Shown here: positions 1 through 7,730 of the stretch, piece after piece
Position numbering within the stretch: position 1 is the stretch's first letter
How the letters are laid out: each line of letters opens with the position of its first letter
Assembly (NCBI RefSeq): GCF_014646115.1
Contig: NZ_BMMV01000003.1
Location: forward strand, 62,001 to 126,000
Direction of reading: 5' to 3'
Origin: Streptomyces camponoticapitis
Lineage (GTDB): Bacteria; Actinomycetota; Actinomycetes; Streptomycetales; Streptomycetaceae
DNA: 64,000 nt
Position numbers and translations under genes: made by a program
Notes under the pieces: model-generated
Seen by the model: only the letters and a program-made list of their open reading frames with translations
Told to the model about the DNA's origin: nothing
Database searches by the model: none

Positions 1-789
1 TACGCCGCCCGGCTCGGTCACCGTCACCGGCAGGCCGTGCCGGGCCGACTCCTCGGTCACCAGGTCGCCCCAGTGGATCTCCTCCTGGTCCTCGACCTCC
101 CGCTCGCTGCGCGCCAGGACCAGCAGGCCCTCGATGAGCTGCTCGCTGCGGCGGTTGTTGTCGAGCAGCAGCTCCTTCGTACGGGCCAGTTCCTCCGGCG
201 AGCCCGCGCCCGCGAGGCCCACCTGGATCGCCGTGCGCTGCGTGGCCAGCGGGGTACGCAGCTCGTGGGAGGCGTTCGCGATGAAGCGCTTCTGGCTGTC
301 GAAGGCCTTCTGGAGCCGGCCGAGCAACTCGTCGAGCGTGTCGCCCAGTTCCTTCAGCTCGTCGTCGGGGCCGGTCGACCCGATCCGCTCGTGGAGGTTG
401 TGCTCGGACAGCAGCCGCGCCTTCGCCGTCATGGCGTGCACCGGCCGCAGCACCCGCCCCGCCGTCCACCAGCCGACGCCGACCGCGCACAGCGCCATCA
501 CCACCAGCGCGGCCACCGACCAGAACATCAGCTCGTCCGACGCCGCTTCGCTGACGTTGTCCGTGAGCTGGTAGACGGTGACGGGCGCGAGCCGGCCCTC
601 CTCGTCGAGGAAGTAGCCGTTGCCCGACGACGGCGGCAGCGCCGGTACGACGCGGGCCGCGATCTCGGCGGCCTCCGTCTGCGTACCGGCGCTGGACAGC
701 AGGTTCACGACCGTGAGCAGGCAGCCGCCGAGGACGAGGAAGACCGCGCCGTATACGAGAGCGATCCGTTCCCTGATCGCGCCCGTCAC
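1..789 (-). CDS. Sensor histidine kinase of two-component system (partial, C-terminus outside window)
   Basis: This is a membrane-bound histidine kinase, read from a GTG start at 789 and running off the window start after 263 codons. The N-terminus has a transmembrane helix (about residues 8-30), a short extracytoplasmic loop and a second helix (about 95-115). A HAMP linker and a HisKA dimerisation domain follow, with the H-box FIANASHELRTPL supplying the phospho-accepting His. The HATPase domain is cut off. Its GTGA start overlaps the TGA of the response regulator upstream, so the two are translationally coupled and form one system. The short loop gives no clue to the signal. Confidence 0.9.
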   Translation of the reverse strand, partial: MTGAIRERIALVYGAVFLVLGGCLLTVVNLLSSAGTQTEAAEIAARVVPALPPSSGNGYFLDEEGRLAPVTVYQLTDNVSEAASDELMFWSVAALVVMALCAVGVGWWTAGRVLRPVHAMTAKARLLSEHNLHERIGSTGPDDELKELGDTLDELLGRLQKAFDSQKRFIANASHELRTPLATQRTAIQVGLAGAGSPEELARTKELLLDNNRRSEQLIEGLLVLARSEREVEDQEEIHWGDLVTEESARHGLPVTVTEPGGV

Positions 790-1445
790 AGCACGTATCC
801 CCCTCCGTCCAGGTCCACCGGGCGGATCAGCGCCGGTTCGCCCAGCTTCACGCCCAGCGCGCCCACGCAGACGCGTACGACACCGGCGAACGGGTCGGTC
901 CCGGCGTCCCACGCCCGCTCCAGCAGTTGCTGCGTCGTCACCGCCTTGCCGTCCGCCTCCAGCAGGATCTGGAGCACGGTCAGCTCCTTCACGGAGAGGT
1001 CGAGTGCCTTGCCGTCGCGCAGCGCCGTACGGCTCACGGTGTCCAGCCGCACACCGCGCCGCTCCAGCGTCGGCTGTAACGCCCGCGAGCTCCGCCGGCG
1101 CAGCGCCCGCACGCGCGAGACCAGCTCGGGGAACTCGAAGGGCTTGCCCAGGTAGTCGTCCGCGCCCAGGTCGAGCCCCTTCACGCGCTCCTCCATGGAG
1201 GAGGACGCGGTGAGCATCAGGATCCGGGTCCGGGACTGGTCGGCGACGAGCTTGCGGGCGACGTCGTCGCCGTGGACGCGGGGGAGGTCACGGTCGAGGA
1301 CGACGACGTCGTAGTCGTGCAGTCCGAGATAGGCGAGGGCGGCGTCCCCGCTGTAGACGGTGTCGACGGCGAAACCGGCCCGCCGCAGCCCGGTGGCGAT
1401 GAGCTCGGCCAGGATTTCCTCGTCTTCGGCGACCAGCACCCGCAT
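786..1445 (-). CDS. OmpR/PhoB-type response regulator
   Basis: This is a 219-residue two-component response regulator. It has a receiver domain (about 1-115) with acidic pocket EDEE near the N-terminus, phospho-acceptor Asp in VVLDRDLP and conserved Lys in LGKPF. A winged-helix DNA-binding domain (about 125-215) follows. The start is the ATG at 1445, giving MRVLVAEDEE; the frame stays open far upstream, antisense to metG, but no receiver homology lies there. It is the first gene of an operon with the overlapping histidine kinase (GTGA junction) and is divergent from metG. Its target genes cannot be told from the sequence. Confidence 0.93.
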   Translation of the reverse strand: MRVLVAEDEEILAELIATGLRRAGFAVDTVYSGDAALAYLGLHDYDVVVLDRDLPRVHGDDVARKLVADQSRTRILMLTASSSMEERVKGLDLGADDYLGKPFEFPELVSRVRALRRRSSRALQPTLERRGVRLDTVSRTALRDGKALDLSVKELTVLQILLEADGKAVTTQQLLERAWDAGTDPFAGVVRVCVGALGVKLGEPALIRPVDLDGGGYVL

Positions 1446-1548
1446 GTTGATCCTTCCCGCCCCGTCCTGGCTGATCCGGCCCGTGGGACCCGATGTCGTC
1501 CCTCTCCTCACTAAAGATGCGTTCGCCGGGGGCATAGGTTGTGTCGAA

Positions 1549-1580
1549 CCCACACTCTTTAACCACACTCTCAGGTTTAA
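1549..1580. promoter_or_regulatory. Direct repeats in the response regulator/metG divergent promoter region
   Basis: The 177-bp divergent region has an unusually A/T-rich patch with CCACACTCT at 1550-1558 and again at 1563-1571, 13 bp apart, and TTTAACC at 1558-1564 and 1576-1582. Tandem repeats at a bit more than one helical turn are the usual form of an OmpR-family site, so this may be an autoregulatory site for the adjacent response regulator. That role is inferred. Confidence 0.35.
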
Positions 1581-1622
1581 CCGAGGTGAAGGGACCACGG
1601 CCGGGCCGTTAGGATTTCGACC

Positions 1623-3236
1623 ATGGCCGCCACTGGATCCGAAGAGCAGGGTGGGCGGGCGTACTACGTCACCACCCCCATTTACTACGTCAACGACGCT
1701 CCTCACCTGGGCCACGCCTACACGACCGTCGCAGGCGACGTGCTCACCCGCTGGCACCGCCAGCGGGGCGAGAAGGTGTGGTACCTCACCGGCACGGACG
1801 AGCACGGTCAGAAGATCATGCGCACGGCCGAGGCGAACGGTGTCACCCCGCAGGAGTGGGCGGACAAGCTCGTCGACGAGGCGTGGCGGCCTCTCTGGGA
1901 ACACCTGGAGATCAAGAACGACGATTTCATCCGGACGACGGAGAAGCGCCACACCGACCGCGTCCAGGAATTCGTGCAGGACCTGTTCGACAAGGACGAG
2001 ATCTACAAGGGCGGCTACGAGGGCCCGTACTGCGTGGGCTGCGAGGAGTACAAACTCCCGGGCGAACTGCTCGAAGGCGAGGGTGAGTTCGCGGGTCTGA
2101 AGATCTGCGCGATCCACAAGACGCCGGTGGAGATCCTCAAGGAGGAGAACTACTTCTTCAAGCTCAGCGAGTACGGCCCGAGGCTCCTGGAGCACTACGA
2201 GGCCAACCCGGGCTTCATCCAGCCCGAGTCCGCGCGCAACGAGGTCGTGAACTTCGTCCGGCAGGGGCTTCAGGACCTGTCGATCTCCCGGTCGACGTTC
2301 GACTGGGGCGTGCCGGTGCCGTGGGACGAGAAGCATGTGATCTACGTGTGGATCGACGCGCTCCTGAACTACGCGACGGCCGTCGGCTACAACGAGAACC
2401 CGGCGAAGTTCGAGGAGACCTTCCCCGCCGACGTCCACCTCGTCGGCAAGGACATCCTGCGCTTCCACGCGATCATCTGGCCCGCGATGCTGCTCGCGCA
2501 GGGCCTGCCGCTGCCCGGCAAGATCGCCGCGAACGGGTGGCTGATGGTCGGCGGCGAGAAGATGTCCAAGTCGAATCTGACCGGCATCAAGCCGCAGGAC
2601 CTGACCTCGCACTTCGGGGTGGACGCGTACCGCTGGTACTTCCTGCGGGCGATCGCGTTCGGGCAGGACGGCTCGTTCTCCTGGGAGGACTTCTCCGCCC
2701 GGTACACCTCCGAGCTGGCCAACGACTACGGCAACCTCGCGTCGCGCGTCGCGGCGATGGTCGGCAAGTACTACGGCGGCACCCTGCCGGAGACGAACTC
2801 CGGCGGGGTCGCCGAGCAGGCCGTACGGGACGGGCTGATCAAGGCGGTGACCGAGGCCGACCGGAAGATCGGCGAGGAGCTGGACTTCCAGGGCGGCATC
2901 CTGGCGATCTTCGACTTCGTGAAGCAGGTCAACGGCTACATCACGGAGCAGGAGCCCTGGAAGGTCGCGAAGGACACGTCCGCCGAGGGCCAGGCGGCGC
3001 TCGCGACGATCCTGTACACGGCCTCGGAGGCGCTGCGCGGGGTCGCGGTGCTGCTCAACCCGGTGATGCCGGACACGTCGCAGAAGCTGTGGGACTCGCT
3101 GGGCGCGGAGGACGCGCTGGGCGCGCTGGCGGACCAGCGGATCCAGGACGCGGCCACGTGGGGGCAGCTCCCGGCGGGTACGACGGTCACGAAGGGCGCG
3201 GTGCTGTTCCCGCGCCTGGAGGAGAAGCCGGCGTAG
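1623..3236 (+). CDS. metG: Methionyl-tRNA synthetase
   Basis: This cytoplasmic class I aminoacyl-tRNA synthetase charges initiator and elongator tRNA-Met. The 537-residue protein has the HIGH-type signature HLGH in TPIYYVNDAPHLGHAYTT (about 13-30), a zinc-knuckle region (YCVGCEEYKLPGE and a later CAIH, about 135-170) and the KMSKS loop (GGEKMSKSNLTG, about residue 314). The anticodon-binding helical bundle follows. It ends without the C-terminal tRNA-binding (EMAP-like) domain of the longer E. coli enzyme, as is common in actinobacteria. The ATG at 1623 directly precedes a typical N-terminus. The gene is monocistronic and ends at a strong bidirectional hairpin. Confidence 0.98.
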   Translation: MAATGSEEQGGRAYYVTTPIYYVNDAPHLGHAYTTVAGDVLTRWHRQRGEKVWYLTGTDEHGQKIMRTAEANGVTPQEWADKLVDEAWRPLWEHLEIKNDDFIRTTEKRHTDRVQEFVQDLFDKDEIYKGGYEGPYCVGCEEYKLPGELLEGEGEFAGLKICAIHKTPVEILKEENYFFKLSEYGPRLLEHYEANPGFIQPESARNEVVNFVRQGLQDLSISRSTFDWGVPVPWDEKHVIYVWIDALLNYATAVGYNENPAKFEETFPADVHLVGKDILRFHAIIWPAMLLAQGLPLPGKIAANGWLMVGGEKMSKSNLTGIKPQDLTSHFGVDAYRWYFLRAIAFGQDGSFSWEDFSARYTSELANDYGNLASRVAAMVGKYYGGTLPETNSGGVAEQAVRDGLIKAVTEADRKIGEELDFQGGILAIFDFVKQVNGYITEQEPWKVAKDTSAEGQAALATILYTASEALRGVAVLLNPVMPDTSQKLWDSLGAEDALGALADQRIQDAATWGQLPAGTTVTKGAVLFPRLEEKPA

Positions 3237-3264
3237 CCCCGCCGGGGGTTGCGGGGTGACCCTC

Positions 3265-3304
3265 AAGCGCCGGACGAGCCGCGTGCGCGGCCCGTCCGGC
3301 GCTT
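3265..3304. terminator. Bidirectional hairpin between metG and the YkuD lipoprotein gene
   Basis: The arms AAGCGCCGGACG (3265-3276) and CGTCCGGCGCTT (3293-3304) are perfect complements and enclose a GC-rich loop. The hairpin lies between two convergent genes. The A start and T end give short U-tracts in both directions, which suits a bidirectional terminator. Confidence 0.8.
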
Positions 3305-3421
3305 TGGCGTTCCGGCCGGGGCGCAGACCACCGTTCCGCCCGGTGGGCAGGGCGCGGCAACGGATTCCTCGCCCGGGGCGGTACCGAACCCAGCCCCGGG
3401 GGGTCGCCGGCACGGGGTCCG

Positions 3422-4243
3422 TCAGCGGCCCAGGGACGACACGTCCCCCATCACCACCTGCGGGCGCTTCGACGGGTCCAGCCAGCGCAGGAGTTCCTTC
3501 ATCCGCTTCATCGGGAGCGAGACGCAGCCCTGCGTCGGGCCGCCGTGGTCCACATGGATCCAGATGCCGCCGCCCTTGGACGCGCCCAGCGGGCGCGTCC
3601 AGTCCAGCGGGGTCGTGCCCGGCTTGCGGTTGTAGTTGATCGCCACCACATGGTCGAAGGACCCCGCCAGCGGTTCACCCTCGAAGCCCACGCCGCTGAG
3701 CGTGAAGGCCGGGCCCCGGTCGTACGGGAGTCTCGTCCCCGGGTCCGGCAGCCGGCCGCCCGCGTCCGTCAGTCCGAAGACACCGATCGGGCTGCGGAGG
3801 TCGCCCTGCCGGTGGTCGTCGGTCCAGCCCTTCAGGGCGTTGTGCGCGGGCCAGGGGTCGGAGACCGACCGCCAGCCCTCGACGGGGTCCCGCTCGTAGA
3901 GGACCAGGGTCGCGCGGTTGGAGTCGGGCGCGTCGCCCGTGACCACGACGGCCTGGCGCGAGGTCTCGGGGATCGCCGAGCGCGTCTTCGGGCCGAGCGA
4001 CGGGATCTCCCTGGGGCGTACGGTCCGCTGGTCGCCCGCCGCGTCCGGCACGGCCCGCCCCAGACCGCCGCGTGCGCCCTCGGTCCCGTCGGCTCCCGCG
4101 GCCTTGTCGTCCACCGCCGTCGGGACGGACGATCCTCCGCCTCCCCCGAACCCGCCGCCCAGCCCGCCCGCGCAGCCGCTGAGCAGCAGACCGCCGACGA
4201 GGAGAAGGGCGGCCGCTTGGTGGGGGCTTACCCGGTGAGACAT
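3422..4243 (-). CDS. YkuD-like (L,D-transpeptidase-type) lipoprotein
   Basis: This is a 273-residue exported lipoprotein. From the ATG at 4243 (MSHRVSPHQ, with GAAAGG seven bases upstream) a hydrophobic stretch ends in the lipobox LLLSGC at about residue 23, followed by a Gly-rich linker. The C-terminal half has the YkuD signature: His in GGIWIHVDHGG and the nucleophile region TQGCVSLP. Enzymes of this fold cross-link peptidoglycan stems through a catalytic Cys, so a cell-wall role outside the membrane is likely, but the spacing and substrate need not match classical Ldt. It lies 10 bp after the gene for a membrane protein, which follows a sigma factor gene; the three look like one operon. 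Confidence 0.8.
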   Translation of the reverse strand: MSHRVSPHQAAALLLVGGLLLSGCAGGLGGGFGGGGGSSVPTAVDDKAAGADGTEGARGGLGRAVPDAAGDQRTVRPREIPSLGPKTRSAIPETSRQAVVVTGDAPDSNRATLVLYERDPVEGWRSVSDPWPAHNALKGWTDDHRQGDLRSPIGVFGLTDAGGRLPDPGTRLPYDRGPAFTLSGVGFEGEPLAGSFDHVVAINYNRKPGTTPLDWTRPLGASKGGGIWIHVDHGGPTQGCVSLPMKRMKELLRWLDPSKRPQVVMGDVSSLGR

Positions 4244-4253
4244 GTCTGACCTT

Positions 4254-5132
4254 TCAGTTCGCATGGGCGTCGGTCCCCCCGTTGTTCCGGGCATGGGTGG
4301 TCGGAGCCGTGCTGGGCTCCGGACGCGCCCCGGGGGCGGGATAGTGCGCACCGGCGATCATGGCGCGTACGTCGTCGAGGATCGGGGAACTCGCCCCCGC
4401 CCCGGCCGCGCAGACACTGACTTGGATGCCCAGGTCGGCGGCGGGGTCCGGCCCGGCGAGCAGGGCGCTGTACTCCTCGGTGCCGGTGAGCTTGCGGCAG
4501 AGCACCGAGAGATTCGTCAGCGTGTGGAGCGTGGCCGGGTCCTGCGTCTTGGTGTGGAGCCCGGCGAACTTCTTCATGTCCAGCGAGACCAGCACGCCCC
4601 CCGGCCGCAGCGCCACGACCGGGTCGCAGTCCTCTTCCGGATTCCCCGGGCAGGGCGGTGTGAAGAGGTCGGGCACCCGCTGGCTGGCGACGTACCCGCG
4701 GGAGACGAGGCCGAGCTCGGGGTCCCCGGGCACGGCGAGCGCCTGCCAGCCCGGCGGCAGCCGCAGGGTGAGATCGAACAGGTCGGGGAAGCGGACCGGG
4801 CGGCCGGCCCCGGTGTCCGTGGCCGAGACGGTCGGGGCGGGGCCGGCCGGTGGCGCGCCCTCGTCCGGGCCGCCGCGCGGGAAGCCGGGCAGGAGCGTGC
4901 CGGCCACGACGAGACCGGCCACCGCGACCGCCGTCGTCCCGGCGGCCCGGCGGCGCCGGCGGCTGCGGGCGGCCCGCTCCCGTACGCGCCGCAGACGCTC
5001 CTCGGGAGCGGGCAGCCGGGGCACGGCACGCTCCAGCAGGATCCGCAGCTCCCGCTCGTCCTCGGGCCGGCTCACGCCCCCGGCCGTGCCCGGGTCCCCG
5101 CTCTCGCGCTCGTCCTCAGACACCCCGCTCAC
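4254..5132 (-). CDS. Single-pass membrane protein, putative sigma-factor partner
   Basis: This 292-residue protein starts at a GTG (5132) inside the 3' end of the sigma-factor gene, a 17-bp overlap. Residues 1-60 are charged and Arg-rich (cytoplasmic), about 63-83 form one transmembrane helix (AGTTAVAVAGLVVAGTLLPG) and the remainder is extracytoplasmic with several Cys residues (PPCPGNPEEDC, LCRK, SVCAAG) that could form disulfides. No zinc-binding anti-sigma (ZAS) motif is visible. The layout of overlapping sigma gene, cytoplasmic tail and outer domain fits a membrane regulator of the sigma factor, but this is inferred from position and topology only. Confidence 0.7.
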   Translation of the reverse strand: MSGVSEDERESGDPGTAGGVSRPEDERELRILLERAVPRLPAPEERLRRVRERAARSRRRRRAAGTTAVAVAGLVVAGTLLPGFPRGGPDEGAPPAGPAPTVSATDTGAGRPVRFPDLFDLTLRLPPGWQALAVPGDPELGLVSRGYVASQRVPDLFTPPCPGNPEEDCDPVVALRPGGVLVSLDMKKFAGLHTKTQDPATLHTLTNLSVLCRKLTGTEEYSALLAGPDPAADLGIQVSVCAAGAGASSPILDDVRAMIAGAHYPAPGARPEPSTAPTTHARNNGGTDAHAN

Positions 5133-5625
5133 CCCCGTCCACCGGCACCGGCAGCGCCGCGCGCAGTGTGCGCAGCGCCTTCGCCGACTGGCTCTTGACC
5201 GTCCCCGGCGCGCAGCCGAGCGTCGCCGCCGTGTCCTCGACGCTCAGGTCCTCGAAGTAGCGCAGTACGACGACCGCCCGCTGTCTCACCGGCAGCGACC
5301 GCACCGCGGCGGCCAGCGACTGCGCCAGGTCCACGCTCTCGTACGCGTCGAACGAGGCCGCCGCGTCCGGCACTTCGCGGTGCGGCACCTCGCCGCGCCA
5401 GCGTCTGCGCCACCAGGACGCGTGCGTATGGACCAGCGCCCTGCGTACGTACGCCTCCGGCCGCTCCCCGGAGATCCGGTGCCACTTGGGCCACACCTTG
5501 GCGAGCGTCGTCTGGAGCAGGTCCTCCGCGAGGTGCGCGTCGCCCGTCAGCAGCCAGGCCATCCGCAGCAGTCGCGGCCCGCGAGCGGCGACGAACGCCT
5601 CGAAGTCGCCGTCGCCCGGGTCCAT
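5116..5625 (-). CDS. SigE-family (SigM/SigE-like) sigma-70 factor
   Basis: This 169-residue alternative sigma factor is of the small Streptomyces SigE family. Region 2 spans about 10-75 (FEAFVAARGPRLLRMAWLLTGD, then AEDLLQTTLAKVW) and region 4 about 105-160, with helix-turn-helix sequence LSVEDTAATLGCAPGTVKSQSAKAL. The ATG at 5625 gives MDPGDGDFEAFV, the usual N-terminus. It lacks regions 1 and 3, as ECF-type factors do. It is the first gene of a three-gene set with a membrane protein and a YkuD lipoprotein, which suggests a cell-envelope response, though the promoter it reads is unknown. Confidence 0.9.
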   Translation of the reverse strand: MDPGDGDFEAFVAARGPRLLRMAWLLTGDAHLAEDLLQTTLAKVWPKWHRISGERPEAYVRRALVHTHASWWRRRWRGEVPHREVPDAAASFDAYESVDLAQSLAAAVRSLPVRQRAVVVLRYFEDLSVEDTAATLGCAPGTVKSQSAKALRTLRAALPVPVDGGERGV

Positions 5626-5717
5626 CGTCTCGTCGCCCTCGCCAATCCGTTCGGTCGTCCACGACCGGTCAACGTGCCGGAGGGGCTTTCAGGTTGCCCC
5701 CTGGCAAGAAGACGCCA

Positions 5718-5759
5718 CGCACGGGGGCCCGGAACCGTACGGTTCCGGGCCCCCGTGCG
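5718..5759. terminator. 42-bp perfect palindrome downstream of aspS
   Basis: Bases 5718-5759 read the same on both strands, with arms of 19 bp around the central GTAC (5737-5740). It sits 20 bp beyond the aspS stop and upstream of the sigma-factor gene on the same strand. The RNA would form a very stable hairpin, so a terminator for aspS is most likely. No U-tract follows, which is normal in Streptomyces. Confidence 0.75.
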
Positions 5760-5779
5760 AACGGATATCCGCGGCGCGG

Positions 5780-7543
5780 CTACTTCACGACCGGCTTGCG
5801 GAGCTGGATGTTCAGCTCCCGCAGCCGCGTCTCGTCCAGCTCGGTCGGCGCGCCCATCATCAGGTCCTGCGCGTTGCCGTTGAGCGGGAACGCGATCGTC
5901 TCGCGGATGTTGGGCTCGTCGGCGAGCAGCATCACGATGCGGTCGACGCCCGGCGCGATGCCGCCGTGCGGCGGGGCGCCGAGACGGAACGCGCGCAGCA
6001 TGCCCGCGAACTCGTGCTCGACGGTCTCGCGGTCGTACCCCGCGATCTCGAACGCCTTGAGCATCAGCTCCGGCTCGTGGTTCCTGATCGCGCCCGATGA
6101 CAGCTCGATGCCGTTGCAGACGATGTCGTACTGCCACGCCAGGATGGACAGCGGGTCCTTCGTCTCCAGGTCTTCGAGACCGCCCTGGGGCATGGAGAAG
6201 GGGTTGTGCGAGAAGTCGATCTTGCCGGTCTCCTCGTCCTTCTCGTACATCGGGAAGTCCACGACCCAGCAGAAGCGGAAGACGCCTTCCTCGAAGTGGC
6301 CGGAGCGCTTGGCCGCCTCGACGCGGACCGCGCTCATGATCTTCGAGACCTCGTCGAACTCGCCCGCGCCGAAGAAGATCGCGTGGCCGGGGACGAGGGA
6401 CAGACGCTCGGTGAGGACCTTGACGTTGTCCTCGGTGAGGAACTTGGCGATCGGGCCCGCCAGCGTGCCGTCCTCGCCGACGCGGACCCAGGCGAGGCCC
6501 TTGGCGCCCTGCTCGACCGCGTAGTCACCGAGGCCGTCGAAGAACTTCCGCGACTGGCCGGCCGTGTCCGGCACGGGCAGCGCGCGTACGTGCCTGCCCG
6601 CGAACGCCTTGAACTCGGAGCCCTCGAAGACGTCCGAGATGTCGACCAGCTCCAGCTGGGCCCGCAGGTCCGGCTTGTCGTTGCCGTACTTGAGCATCGA
6701 CTCACGGAAGGGGATGCGCGGGAACGGGGACGTGACCTCGCGGCCGCCGCCGAACTCGGTGAACAGCTCCGTCATCAGCTTCTCGATCGGCCGGAAGACG
6801 TCCTCCTGCTCGACGAAGGACATCTCCACGTCGAGCTGGTAGAACTCGCCGGGCGAGCGGTCCGCGCGGGCGTCCTCGTCGCGGAAGCAGGGGGCGATCT
6901 GGAAGTAGCGGTCGAAGCCGGAGATCATCAGCAGCTGCTTGAACTGCTGGGGGGCCTGCGGCAGCGCGTAGAACTTGCCCGGGTTCAGCCGGGAGGGGAC
7001 CACGAAGTCGCGGGCGCCCTCGGGGGACGTCGCCGTCAGGATCGGGGTCGCCATCTCGTTGAAGCCCAGCGCGGTCATCTTGTGCCGGATGGCGGAGATG
7101 ACGGCTGTACGCAGCAGGATGTTGCGGTGCATGCGCTCGCGGCGCAGGTCAAGGAAGCGGTATTCGAGCCGCCGCTCCTCGTTGACGCCGTCGTCGGTGT
7201 TGATCGTGAACGGCAGCGGGCCCGCGGCGCCGAGGATCTCGACCTCGCCGACCTCGATCTCGATCTCGCCGGTCGGCAGTTCCGGGTTCACGTTGTCCGC
7301 GCCACGGGCGGAGACCTTGCCGTCGATACGGACGACGGTCTCCTTGGTGAGCTTGGAGAGCGCCTCGTTGGCGGGGGTGCCGGGGCGGGCGACGAGCTGG
7401 ACGAGACCGTAGTGGTCGCGGAGATCGATGAAGAGGATGCCGCCCAGGTCTCGACGATTGTGCAGCCAGCCGCTCAGCCGGACGTCTGTGGAGACGTCAG
7501 AGGCGCGGAGCTCGCCGCAGGTGTGGGACCTGTACCGATGCAT
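5780..7543 (-). CDS. aspS: Aspartyl-tRNA synthetase
   Basis: This class II synthetase of the bacterial type (587 residues) activates Asp and charges tRNA-Asp. An OB-fold anticodon-binding domain (about 1-105, DVRLSGWLHNRRDLGG) is followed by the catalytic core. Motif 2 is visible as PCFRDEDARADRSPGEFYQLDVEMSF (given here across residues about 215-240) and motif 3 as GGIAPGVDRIVMLL near residue 535. The GAD insertion lies between them. The start ATG at 7543 gives MHRYRSHTCGEL. Whether it also charges tRNA-Asn (non-discriminating) cannot be judged here. It stands alone, ends at the 42-bp palindrome and is divergent from the phosphatase gene. Confidence 0.97.
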   Translation of the reverse strand: MHRYRSHTCGELRASDVSTDVRLSGWLHNRRDLGGILFIDLRDHYGLVQLVARPGTPANEALSKLTKETVVRIDGKVSARGADNVNPELPTGEIEIEVGEVEILGAAGPLPFTINTDDGVNEERRLEYRFLDLRRERMHRNILLRTAVISAIRHKMTALGFNEMATPILTATSPEGARDFVVPSRLNPGKFYALPQAPQQFKQLLMISGFDRYFQIAPCFRDEDARADRSPGEFYQLDVEMSFVEQEDVFRPIEKLMTELFTEFGGGREVTSPFPRIPFRESMLKYGNDKPDLRAQLELVDISDVFEGSEFKAFAGRHVRALPVPDTAGQSRKFFDGLGDYAVEQGAKGLAWVRVGEDGTLAGPIAKFLTEDNVKVLTERLSLVPGHAIFFGAGEFDEVSKIMSAVRVEAAKRSGHFEEGVFRFCWVVDFPMYEKDEETGKIDFSHNPFSMPQGGLEDLETKDPLSILAWQYDIVCNGIELSSGAIRNHEPELMLKAFEIAGYDRETVEHEFAGMLRAFRLGAPPHGGIAPGVDRIVMLLADEPNIRETIAFPLNGNAQDLMMGAPTELDETRLRELNIQLRKPVVK

Positions 7544-7730
7544 CGTCGTTCATCCAGTCTTAGCTCTTGGCGGGTGGGCTTGGCCGCACCAGGTTACCGG
7601 CAGGGCCGCCGGCACCTCCCCCGCGTTTACGGGGTCTGTCCCTCGGCCGGTCCCCGCCCGGCGGGCGCCCGGCCACTCGCACGCCTGCTTGACACCGCGC
7701 TCACCGCCCGTACCGGTTTAAAGTGGTGCA

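Noticed and set aside
1446-1622. Riboswitch or T-box in front of metG
   Set aside because: No T-box sequence, specifier stem or SAM-riboswitch-like core is visible in the 177 bp.
1446-3413. Very long open frame on the minus strand continuing upstream of the response regulator
   Set aside because: It is antisense to metG, has no domain similarity and is an artefact of high GC content.
7689-7722. Full sigma-70 promoter before the SpoIIE-type phosphatase
   Set aside because: TTGACA is perfect, but the A/T-rich TTTAAA follows at 22 bp, outside the usual spacing, so only the -35-like match is noted.
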